This document shows, piece by piece, positions 34,931-41,624 of a DNA stretch of 41,624 nucleotides. Position 1 is the first letter of the stretch; the number at the start of each line of letters is the position of its first letter. The stretch comes from Veillonella rogosae JCM 15642 (GTDB lineage Bacteria; Bacillota; Negativicutes; Veillonellales; Veillonellaceae). The stretch spans positions 1 to 41,624 of the forward strand of contig NZ_PPCX01000003.1 of assembly GCF_002959775.1 (NCBI RefSeq), given 5' to 3'. A program made the position numbers and the translations under genes. The notes under the pieces are model-generated. The model did no database searches, had not been told where the DNA came from, and was given only the letters and a program-made list of their open reading frames with translations.

Positions 34931-36001
34931 ATGAGCGAAAAGAATATCGTATTGATTCCTGGTGATGGTATCGGTACTGAAATTATTGCTGCAGCGAAGG
35001 CTGTGTGTGATGTGGCTTTTGAGAAAGCTAATGTAAAGGTTAATTGGATTGATAAAAAAGCGGGCGGTGCGTCTATTGATGCATACGGTGTGCCTTTGAC
35101 TGAGGATACAATCGAGGCTTGTAAAGCTGCTGATGCTGTATTGCTTGGTGCTGTAGGCGGTCCTAAATGGGATAATGTAGATCCTTCTATCCGTCCTGAA
35201 AAAGCAATCCTAGGTCTTCGTAAGGAGCTTGGTTTGTTCTGTAACTTGCGTCCTGTAAAAATCTATCCGTCCTTGCAAGAGTATTCCCCACTTAAAAAGG
35301 AACTCGTTCAAGATGTAGATTTCGTTATCGTTCGTGAGTTGACTGGTGGTATTTACTTCGGTGAACGCGAAGAGGCGCAAGGTGAAGGTGCTAACGAGTT
35401 CGCTTGGGATAAAGAAACTTATAGCCGTTACGAAGTAGAGCGCATCATGGATATCGCTATGGAAACAGCTCGTAAACGTAACAAAAAGGTTGTATCCGTA
35501 GATAAAGCAAATGTATTGGCATCTTCTCGTTTGTGGCGTAAAATCGCTCAAGAGAAAGCGGCAGCTAATCCAGATATCACAACAGATTACTTCTATGTGG
35601 ATAATACAGCGATGCAACTCGTTGTAAATCCTGCACAATTCGACGTTATCGTAACAACAAACTTGTTCGGCGACATCTTGTCTGACGAAGGCGCTGTTAT
35701 CTCTGGTTCCATCGGGCTTTTACCATCTGCATCCATGGGTACAGGCACAGCATTGTACGAACCAATCCACGGTTCTGCACCAGATATTATGGGCCAAAAC
35801 TTGGCGAACCCATTGGGTACAATCTTGTCCGCAGCTATGATGTGCCGTCACTCCCTTGATTTGCCTCAAGTGGCTGACGCTATTGAAAAAGCTGTTGAAC
35901 AAGTGCTCGTTGATGGTTACCGCACAGGCGATATCTACCGTGAAGGGTTAAAACGCGTAGGTACCACAGAAATGGCGCAAGCTGTTATTGAACGTCTATA
36001 A
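34931..36001 (+). CDS. leuB: 3-isopropylmalate dehydrogenase
   Basis: The 356-residue NAD-dependent enzyme oxidises and decarboxylates 3-isopropylmalate. Features are the N-terminal LIPGDGIGTEII, AVLLGAVGGPKWD, RELTGGIYFGERE with substrate Arg and Tyr, DKANVL (catalytic Lys), and FGDILSDEGAVISGSIGLLP with metal-binding Asp. The adenine loop is PIHGSAPDIMGQNLANPLG. The start at 34931 follows GAGAGGTAAT. It lies 211 bp after leuD, with the palindromic element between, so it may be processed or expressed separately. A hairpin follows. Confidence 0.96.
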   Translation: MSEKNIVLIPGDGIGTEIIAAAKAVCDVAFEKANVKVNWIDKKAGGASIDAYGVPLTEDTIEACKAADAVLLGAVGGPKWDNVDPSIRPEKAILGLRKELGLFCNLRPVKIYPSLQEYSPLKKELVQDVDFVIVRELTGGIYFGEREEAQGEGANEFAWDKETYSRYEVERIMDIAMETARKRNKKVVSVDKANVLASSRLWRKIAQEKAAANPDITTDYFYVDNTAMQLVVNPAQFDVIVTTNLFGDILSDEGAVISGSIGLLPSASMGTGTALYEPIHGSAPDIMGQNLANPLGTILSAAMMCRHSLDLPQVADAIEKAVEQVLVDGYRTGDIYREGLKRVGTTEMAQAVIERL

Positions 36002-36016
36002 TTGTAGGGAACAAGG

Positions 36017-36054
36017 TTTTGAAAGCTCATCAAGTGAGCTAAATCATTTCAAAA
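36017..36054 (+). terminator. Hairpin after leuB
   Basis: An outer TTTTGAAA/TTTCAAAA stem encloses AGCTCA-TCAAG-TGAGCT. The T run is poor, so strength is uncertain. Confidence 0.45.
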
Positions 36055-36106
36055 TCTAATCATATACTTTATAATGCAGAAATATTATATATAGGTTATT
36101 ATATGA

Positions 36107-36131
36107 GAGAGGGCTAGTCCCTCTCTTTTTT
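36107..36131 (+). terminator. Terminator abutting the SMR gene RBS
   Basis: GAGAGGG-CTAGT-CCCTCTC is followed by TTTTTT. The ribosome binding site GGGAGGTG begins four bases later. It could end the leuB transcript or attenuate the exporter gene. Confidence 0.8.
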
Positions 36132-36143
36132 GCGGGAGGTGTT

Positions 36144-36473
36144 ATGTTACCTTATTTTTTGCTTGCCTTATCTATAGGGCTTGAGCTATTTGCTACGACC
36201 ATGTTGAAAGCATCTGATGGTTTTACACGGCCGTTACAGACCGTTGCTTGTGTGCTTGGCTATGTAGGATCTTTCTATACATTGACGCATGTACTGAAAT
36301 ATATTCCACTCAGTGTTACCTATGCTACCTGGTCTGGCGTAGGTCTCGTGGTGACAGCACTCATTTCTGTCTTTATCTTTAGTGAGGGCTATAATATGTA
36401 CACTATTTTGGGGATAGGTCTTATTGTGGTTGGTGTTGTTATCCTTAACTTGTGGGGGAACGTAGGTCACTAA
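36144..36473 (+). CDS. SMR family multidrug/cation efflux protein (EmrE-like)
   Basis: This 109-residue inner-membrane antiporter has four helices. The proton- and substrate-coupling glutamate is E14 in LSIGLELFATT. LKASDGFTRP, VLKYIPLSVTYATWSGVGLV and IGLIVVGVVILNLW match EmrE-type members more than guanidinium (Gdx) types. It works as a dimer, and no second SMR gene is adjacent, so a homodimer is likely. RBS GGGAGGTG. It is preceded by a terminator. Confidence 0.88.
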   Translation: MLPYFLLALSIGLELFATTMLKASDGFTRPLQTVACVLGYVGSFYTLTHVLKYIPLSVTYATWSGVGLVVTALISVFIFSEGYNMYTILGIGLIVVGVVILNLWGNVGH

Positions 36474-36573
36474 TCTATAAGACTGTTAATGTAGCCATTA
36501 ATTAGATTGGTCTTATATCATAATTATCATAATCATATTGTTAGATGAGAGAAGAGCTAATAAGGAGGGCTTT

Positions 36574-37113
36574 ATGAATTCTTCCATGTATCGAAATTTA
36601 ACCATTACTGCGTTATTGATGGCATTAGCCATTATGATTCCTATTATGATGCCGTTGAAAGTTGTCATACCGCCGGCATCGTATACGCTGGCGAGTCACG
36701 TGCCTATATTCCTGGCCATGTTCTTGTCCCGTAAGATGGCGGCTTGTGTCGTAATAGGTTCTACGCTAGGTTTCTTCGTGGCAGGGTTCCCTATTGTTAT
36801 CGTTATGCGCGCTGCCTCTCATATTATCTTTGCTTTGATGGGGGCTTATTATATTAAACATCATCCAGGTGTATTAACAGGGGCGTTATCTTTTGCTGCA
36901 TTTAACTTTGTCTGTGCTATTATTCATGCCATTGGAGAAGTACTAGCCTGCCTCTTGTTCTACACAACAACTACGATACCTAATATTGATCTTATCTACG
37001 TTGTGTTCGTACTTGTTGGTGCTGGTACTATTGTTCATAGTTTAGTTGATGGATATATTGCACTATATATCTATAAAGCTATTCCAGGATTGTCTCAACC
37101 AGATAATAAATAA
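36574..37113 (+). CDS. ECF transporter S component (possibly NiaX-like)
   Basis: The 180-residue membrane protein has five or six hydrophobic helices and is the substrate-binding subunit of an energy-coupling-factor vitamin importer. The order ITALLMALAIMIPIM, YTLASHVPIFLAMFLS, GSTLGFFVAGFPIVIVMRA, then a C-terminal helix with GAGTIVHSLVDGYIA, resembles predicted niacin-type (NiaX) S components. That assignment is tentative. No EcfA/T genes lie nearby, so it should share the group II ECF module encoded elsewhere. RBS AAGGAGGGC. Confidence 0.75.
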   Translation: MNSSMYRNLTITALLMALAIMIPIMMPLKVVIPPASYTLASHVPIFLAMFLSRKMAACVVIGSTLGFFVAGFPIVIVMRAASHIIFALMGAYYIKHHPGVLTGALSFAAFNFVCAIIHAIGEVLACLLFYTTTTIPNIDLIYVVFVLVGAGTIVHSLVDGYIALYIYKAIPGLSQPDNK

Positions 37114-37179
37114 TCTGGCGTTATTCTGAATTATCTAGCAGAGTCATAAATAATCCGCCATCAAACTGAATATAGTCGT

Positions 37180-37245
37180 AACCACTCATGGCGTATCAAT
37201 ATATACTAATGTATAGTATTTGAATACCTATGAGTGGTTTTTTAT
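37180..37245 (+). terminator. Terminator after the ECF S component
   Basis: AACCACTCAT (37180-37189) and ATGAGTGGTT (37230-37239) form a 10-bp stem, followed by TTTTT. Confidence 0.82.
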
Positions 37246-37460
37246 ATTAATTCTTAAATCTGTACCTGCAGATACGGACTATTTCTTCTGAATTCGATAT
37301 AATAAAACTATAGTTAATGACCGATTCGTGTTATGTCATTTGATATAACATTTGGGCCATAGATTTGGTTGTACTGGTGAAAGTTCCACATATTCCTTGA
37401 TTCTAAAATATATTAGGAGTGAGGTAAGTACCTATACTTTCACAGAAAACGGAGGTTATT
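37246..37460. other. Leader region before the flavodiiron gene
   Basis: This stretch has a hairpin GTTATGTCATTTGATATAAC (about 37329-37348) and an 8-bp inverted repeat, GTGAAAGT (37377-37384) with ACTTTCAC (37436-37443), enclosing 51 nt. I see no named riboswitch. It presumably holds the promoter and regulatory sites of the flavodiiron gene. Confidence 0.4.
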
Positions 37461-38648
37461 ATGAGAAAGCACATTAAAAATAACGTATCTTGGGTGGGGA
37501 AAATCGACTGGGAATTGAATGAGTTCCACGGTTCTGATTACAGTATTAACAATGGTTCCAGCCAAAATGCGTACTTGATTGAAGAGGAGAAAACCGTCCT
37601 CATCGATACGGTGTGGAAACCTCATTCCTCAGAGTTTATCGATAATTTGGAAGCTGAAATCGATTTAAATAAGATTGATTTCATCGTATGTAACCACGGC
37701 GAAGTGGATCACAGCGGTTCCTTACCTGCATTGATGGAAAAAATTCCTAATACTCCAATTTACTGTACGGAAAATGCCGTTAAGTCCTTGGTGGGTCAAT
37801 ATCATCATCCGGAATGGAATTTTCAAGTTGTTAAAACAGGTGATTCCGTAGATATCGGCAATGGTAAATCCTTGGTATTCGTAGAAATGCGCATGCTTCA
37901 TTGGCCTGATTCCATGGCAACCTATATGACTGGCGACAATATTTTGTTCTCTAACGATGCGTTCGGTCAACATTACGCGGTAGAAGAATTGTGGGCCGAT
38001 AAGGCTGATCAATGTCGTTTATGGGCAGAGGCGATGAAATATTACGCTAATATTTTGAATCCATTCTCTCCATTGGTAAAAGCTAAAATTGAAGAAATTC
38101 AAAAGCTCAACTTGCCAATTGATATCATCGCTACCAGCCATGGTGCTATTTGGCGTGAAAACCCAATGCAAATTGTAGAAAAATACTATGAATGGTCTCA
38201 AGCGTATCAAGAAGACCAAATCACAGTGGTGTACGATACAATGTGGGATGGCACAAAGAAATTAGCCCATAAGATTGCTGAAGAAATTTCTAAGCAAGCT
38301 CCAGATACGCGTGTTAAAATCTACAACATTAGTAAAACCAATAAAAATGACATCATGACAGAAGTATTTAAGTCTAAAGCAATCGCAGTAGGCTCTCCAA
38401 CAACAGGGAATAGCGTACTGTCCAGTGTAGCTGGTTGGCTCGACTTCTTACGTGAATTGAAATTTAAAAATAAAAAGGCCGCTGTATTCGGTACCTATGG
38501 TTGGTCTGGTGAATCTACGAAAGTCCTTCGTGAAGAGTTAACTAAATATGGTTTTGCTGTAGTAGAACCAGAAATTAAATGTAACTGGAATCCAGACGCT
38601 TCTGATCTTAATAAAGCGGAAGAACTAGTAAGTGCATTATTAGCATAA
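37461..38648 (+). CDS. FprA-type flavodiiron protein (A-type flavoprotein)
   Basis: The 395-residue cytoplasmic enzyme reduces O2 to water or NO to N2O and protects anaerobes. The N-terminal metallo-beta-lactamase-like domain has the di-iron ligands H79-G-E81-V-D83-H84, then the MLHWPDS, GDNILFSNDAFG and TSHGAIWR ligand segments. The C-terminal flavodoxin domain (about 250-395) binds FMN through VYDTMWDGTKK and SPTTGNSVL. No fused rubredoxin domain is present, so it needs a partner. RBS ACGGAGGTT. Confidence 0.94.
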   Translation: MRKHIKNNVSWVGKIDWELNEFHGSDYSINNGSSQNAYLIEEEKTVLIDTVWKPHSSEFIDNLEAEIDLNKIDFIVCNHGEVDHSGSLPALMEKIPNTPIYCTENAVKSLVGQYHHPEWNFQVVKTGDSVDIGNGKSLVFVEMRMLHWPDSMATYMTGDNILFSNDAFGQHYAVEELWADKADQCRLWAEAMKYYANILNPFSPLVKAKIEEIQKLNLPIDIIATSHGAIWRENPMQIVEKYYEWSQAYQEDQITVVYDTMWDGTKKLAHKIAEEISKQAPDTRVKIYNISKTNKNDIMTEVFKSKAIAVGSPTTGNSVLSSVAGWLDFLRELKFKNKKAAVFGTYGWSGESTKVLREELTKYGFAVVEPEIKCNWNPDASDLNKAEELVSALLA

Positions 38649-38666
38649 TTTAATATAAAAATTTGA

Positions 38667-38710
38667 GTAAGCCTCTTGTTTTCTTTAGAAAAGCTAGGAG
38701 GCTTACTTTT
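38667..38710 (+). terminator. Terminator after the flavodiiron gene
   Basis: GTAAGCCTC (38667-38675) and GAGGCTTAC (38697-38705) form the stem, followed by TTTTG. Confidence 0.85.
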
Positions 38711-39348
38711 GTTTTAGTTGTGTATACATAAAACATTGGATATTCAAAGGAAAAATTGTAGACTTTATTCCTTTAAAGCTTTAGCTGTGATATGTATATA
38801 TGTTGATATGTATAGTTGTATAGTGACTAAATATAAATTATAAAATAAATATAAATTAAAAGAATGGAGATTAAATATGCGTAAAAGCCACTTTCACCAA
38901 ATATTCATGAATGAAGAGTGAATATGGGTTGTTGGGGGTTTATGCTATATTCTAAATACTTATAGAATGATTAATTATTTATAAGTTATTCAGTTTAGTA
39001 CTTGAAAAATACTTGAAAAGTTGTGATTTTTTTCACTCATTATAAAAAATGATGAATATATTAACTTGATACAAAACACTAGTAATCAAGCTATTTTTAG
39101 GATATATGAAGACTTATTAATGAAGTTTATGTGGTAAAAAGGCTTGTATATATCGTAAAACTTTGATATGCTATGCGGGTAATGAACAATATAAATTTTT
39201 CTTAAACTGAAATGGATGTATTTCTTTGAGAGATAAATTAGAAATATTTCCTAATCAGCCCGAGGAGAGAGGCGGAATACTTAGAGAGGTTGAAAAATTG
39301 TATTGTATTGTAATTTGGTTAAGTTTTTTAATTTAGTGAGGGTGTAAG
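38711..39348. other. Long AT-rich region upstream of the adhesin gene
   Basis: This region of 638 bp has very low GC and no full gene. It holds one mini frame (38877-38921, see next entry). The region probably contains the adhesin promoter and upstream activator or bending sequences. No hairpin or repeat clear enough to name was seen. Confidence 0.6.
38877..38921 (+). CDS. Possible 14-codon leader peptide
   Basis: ATG 38877 follows AATGGAGATT with good spacing and encodes MRKSHFHQIFMNEE, then TGA. It may be a leader peptide, the decayed start of an older gene, or chance. It lies 430 bp before the adhesin gene. Only the RBS spacing supports it. Confidence 0.25.
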   Translation: MRKSHFHQIFMNEE

Positions 39349-41304
39349 ATGAGAGAAATTAAACATTCCAAAAAATTAGCGTTTGCTGTATTAGCTGCAG
39401 TTGCAGCAGTAGGTTCTGCTGTTGCGCCTGTAAGTGCAGCTCCTGTGACAACTGCAGATGGTTTTATCTTTGCAGCAGGTAATGCAACGGCATCTCCTGA
39501 TGCACATAATACTGTGTCTTATGGTACTGTTGCCATTGGTACAGCTACAAGCATCGCTGTAGGCCAAGGTAATACAATTACAAGCGCTAATGGTTCTAGC
39601 AGTGCTTTTGGTAACCAAAACACTATTAATGGTAACCAAGCTAATGCCTTCGGTGACGGCAATACTGTAACAGGTGCATATGCACAAGCTTTTGGTGATG
39701 CTAACATTGCTAATGGTACAAATGCGATTGCTTATGGTTATAACAATACTGTAGCTGGTACTACTACAAACTACCGCGATCGTGCTTTCGATAATGAGTC
39801 TGATGCTGCTACACTTTTAAATGGTTCTTGGAATAGCAACTCCGTCGCTATTGGTTCTAAAAATACTGCATTAGGTAGCTCTGCATTGGCAGTAGGTAAT
39901 GAAGCTCAAGCTAAAATGAGCGAATCTATTGCTATCGGTCATGGTGCACAAGCTGATAAAACTTGGGGCATTGCAGTTGGTACACGCGCAGCTGCTTCTG
40001 ATGTACGTTCCTTAGCATTTGGTCATGAAGCTAAATCTACTGGTTATAAAGCAAATGCTATCGGTGCTGATGCACAAGCTAAAGGTAACCATGCTAATGC
40101 TATTGGTTCCTCTGCATATGCAAATGGCGATCACGCTCAAGCATTTGGTGCTGGTGCCCATGCTGATGGTGTACGTACTAATGTATTTGGTTCTGATGCT
40201 TCTGCAAGCGCAGATTACAGCATTGCAATCGGTAACAAAGCTAATGCATCCACTGCAAACTCCATTGCATTAGGTGCTAATGCAACTACTCGTTCTGCTA
40301 CTAATGTAACTAGCGCAACTGTAGCTGGTCATGCATTTGGTGGTTTTGCAGGTACTAGCCCTGTAGGCTCTGTATCCGTTGGCAAAGCTGGTGAAGAACG
40401 TCAACTTCACAACGTCGCAGCAGGTGAAATTTCCGCTACATCTACAGATGCTGTAAATGGTAGCCAATTGTACTCCGTAGCAAATGATTTGCAAGATCAA
40501 ATTAAGAAAAGTGTACCTTCTAACGTAACTAACCAAATTACAAATATTAATAATCGTATAGGCGATGTTGAAAAACGCGTTAATAAAGTAGGTGCAGGTT
40601 CCGCTGCATTGGCTGCATTGCATCCATTGGACTTCAACCCAGATGACAAATGGACAATCGCTGCTGGTTATGGTCACTACCACAATGCAAACTCCGCTGC
40701 ATTAGGCGCGTTCTACCGCCCTAACGAAGACACTATGTTCTCCGTTGGTGGTACTGTAGGTACTGGTGAAACTCAATTGAACGCAGGCGTATCTCTTCGT
40801 CTTGGTAAACGTTCTCCTGAGTCCCGTTCCCGCGTAGCTATGGGTCGTGAAATCGCTGAATTGAACGCACGTCTTCAAGATATGGAAAACAAATATAACA
40901 ACTTGTTACAAATCATGAATCCACTTGCAATCGATCCTAGCAAAACTGCTGAATTCCCAGATGTTCCTCAAAATCACTGGGCTTACCAATACATTAGCCA
41001 ATTGGCTGGTAATGGTATCCTTGTTGGCTACCCTGATGGCACATTCAAAGGCGATGCAAAAATGACTCGCTACGAATTCGCCACAATGTTGTACCGTGCA
41101 CTTCAAAATGGTGCTCCTATCGACGAAAACATGAAACGTGCGATGAATGAATTCGGCCCTGAATTACAAAACATTCGTCTTAACCACTTCCGCATCGATC
41201 GTATCTCTGGTGGTGACAACGATCGTCACAAAACTGAACGTGTTCGCGTTAACAACGAACCTGAAAATCAACGTGACGTATACGGTTCCCGTATTTACAA
41301 ATAA
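39349..41304 (+). CDS. YadA-type trimeric autotransporter adhesin with C-terminal SLH domain
   Basis: The 651-residue protein has a signal peptide (cleavage near VSA-AP, residue 31) and a long head of YadA-type repeats (about 45-340) such as ANAIGADAQAKGNHANAIG. A neck around RQLHNVAAGEISATSTDAVN (350-375) and a short coiled coil follow. The beta-barrel anchor from VGAGSAALAALHPLDF to VSLRLGKR (about 413-487) crosses the outer membrane. Most family members end there. Here a coiled coil (REIAELNARLQDMENKYNNL) and one SLH domain (FPDVPQNHWAYQYI to ATMLYRAL, about 534-582) follow, then a charged tail. The SLH part would lie in the periplasm and bind peptidoglycan. RBS GAGGGTG. Confidence 0.93.
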   Translation: MREIKHSKKLAFAVLAAVAAVGSAVAPVSAAPVTTADGFIFAAGNATASPDAHNTVSYGTVAIGTATSIAVGQGNTITSANGSSSAFGNQNTINGNQANAFGDGNTVTGAYAQAFGDANIANGTNAIAYGYNNTVAGTTTNYRDRAFDNESDAATLLNGSWNSNSVAIGSKNTALGSSALAVGNEAQAKMSESIAIGHGAQADKTWGIAVGTRAAASDVRSLAFGHEAKSTGYKANAIGADAQAKGNHANAIGSSAYANGDHAQAFGAGAHADGVRTNVFGSDASASADYSIAIGNKANASTANSIALGANATTRSATNVTSATVAGHAFGGFAGTSPVGSVSVGKAGEERQLHNVAAGEISATSTDAVNGSQLYSVANDLQDQIKKSVPSNVTNQITNINNRIGDVEKRVNKVGAGSAALAALHPLDFNPDDKWTIAAGYGHYHNANSAALGAFYRPNEDTMFSVGGTVGTGETQLNAGVSLRLGKRSPESRSRVAMGREIAELNARLQDMENKYNNLLQIMNPLAIDPSKTAEFPDVPQNHWAYQYISQLAGNGILVGYPDGTFKGDAKMTRYEFATMLYRALQNGAPIDENMKRAMNEFGPELQNIRLNHFRIDRISGGDNDRHKTERVRVNNEPENQRDVYGSRIYK

Positions 41305-41339
41305 TACGACTACTTCCCTTCGAGCTTGTGAAAGCTCAA

Positions 41340-41378
41340 AAACAGGATGTATCTTCGTGATACATCCTGTTTTTTTGT
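41340..41378 (+). terminator. Terminator after the adhesin gene
   Basis: AAACAGGATGTATC-TTCG-TGATACATCCTGTTT gives a 14-bp stem, followed by TTTT. Confidence 0.92.
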
Positions 41379-41395
41379 GCCCAAAAATGGCTTAT

Positions 41396-41504
41396 AGGAC
41401 AAAAAGTGTGTGTAAAAACCCTTATAACACTAGATATTTACTAGTGTTATAAGGGTTTAATCTTTTTTGGGAGAAGTTTGAGGGTGGACAAAAAGTGTGG
41501 GTGG
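41396..41504. repeat. Direct and inverted repeats at a probable insertion-sequence end
   Basis: GGACAAAAAGTGTG occurs at 41397-41410 and 41486-41499 as a direct repeat. Between the copies lies a perfect 18-bp inverted repeat, AAACCCTTATAACACTAG (41416-41433) and its complement (41441-41458). The next frame encodes a zinc-ribbon protein start, so this may be the end of an insertion sequence. Confidence 0.5.
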
Positions 41505-41585
41505 AAACATCAATTAACCCTTGTAATTACTGACTAAAATGAGGTTATATCTTCCTATATATAAACAAATATGGAGGAAGAGTTT

Positions 41586-41624
41586 ATGCGACAAATAAAA
41601 TGTCCTGATTGTAATGAAACATGT
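41586..41624 (+). CDS. N-terminal fragment of a probable zinc-ribbon transposase (cut by window edge)
   Basis: ATG 41586 follows ATGGAGGAAGAG and gives MRQIKCPDCNETC before the window ends. The CxxC pair and the basic start match the N-terminal zinc ribbon of several transposase families (IS1-, ISL3- or IS1595-like). With only 13 codons the family cannot be named. Confidence 0.45.
   Translation, partial: MRQIKCPDCNETC

Noticed and set aside
40019-40273. 84-residue frame rich in Leu and Met within the adhesin gene
   Set aside because: It is an alternative frame of the repetitive head region and has no RBS.

Overview
The window looks like a chromosomal segment of a Veillonella-type bacterium, a diderm Firmicute of the class Negativicutes. 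The support is an rRNA operon of Firmicute type, low-GC genes with strong AGGAGG ribosome binding sites, Firmicute-style T-box control of leucine synthesis, an FixCX/Etf electron-transfer operon, and an outer-membrane trimeric autotransporter that carries an SLH peptidoglycan-binding module. The genus is an inference; no database was searched.

Layout. 1-3569: end of 16S, a tRNA-free spacer, complete 23S and 5S. 3570-4068: terminators and an inverted, split copy of the 5S 3' half. 4069-7961: a pirin gene broken by one in-frame stop, a HigBA-like toxin-antitoxin pair, a CGGC-domain protein, three 29-bp tandem repeats and a secreted M48 metallopeptidase. 8202-10358: two paralogous membrane-anchored substrate-binding proteins without transporter partners. 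10742-12465: a PLP aminotransferase and an orphan YefM-type antitoxin. 12526-16950: an ArsR-type regulator divergent from fixC-fixX-etfB-etfA. 17262-19444: an SDR oxidoreductase and two secreted DUF4367-like paralogues. 19677-24523: a five-gene nickel/peptide-type ABC importer behind a strong Fur-box match. 24734-29857: an old-yellow-enzyme oxidoreductase, two small PD-(D/E)XK-nuclease-like genes, a Cys-cluster protein, a DinJ/YafQ-like pair and a third DUF4367-like protein. 30999-36001: T-box-controlled leuA-leuC-leuD and leuB. 36144-38648: an SMR exporter, an ECF S component and a flavodiiron protein. 39349-41304: a YadA-type adhesin with a C-terminal SLH domain. The right edge enters a probable transposase.

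The most notable discovery is a pair of very small loci at 29854-30147 and 30647-30911. Each encodes, on the minus strand, a 30-34 residue hydrophobic peptide with a (H/Y)YICKWLD motif. Each has a 5'-terminal mRNA hairpin, its own promoter, and a facing plus-strand promoter that would make a 65-75 nt RNA. The peptide message and the small RNA converge on a shared terminator. The small RNA carries an imperfect direct repeat of the peptide gene's translation start, so it could pair with that start. This is the architecture of the pAD1 par (Fst, RNA I/RNA II) type I toxin-antitoxin system, found here twice in 1.1 kb and flanking one unknown gene. Too short for ordinary gene calling, the loci were found by reading the DNA.

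Functionally the segment combines anaerobic redox metabolism (Etf/Fix, flavodiiron protein, OYE), branched-chain amino-acid synthesis, metal uptake, surface adhesion, and an accessory zone at about 26-31 kb rich in toxin-antitoxin and nuclease-like genes.
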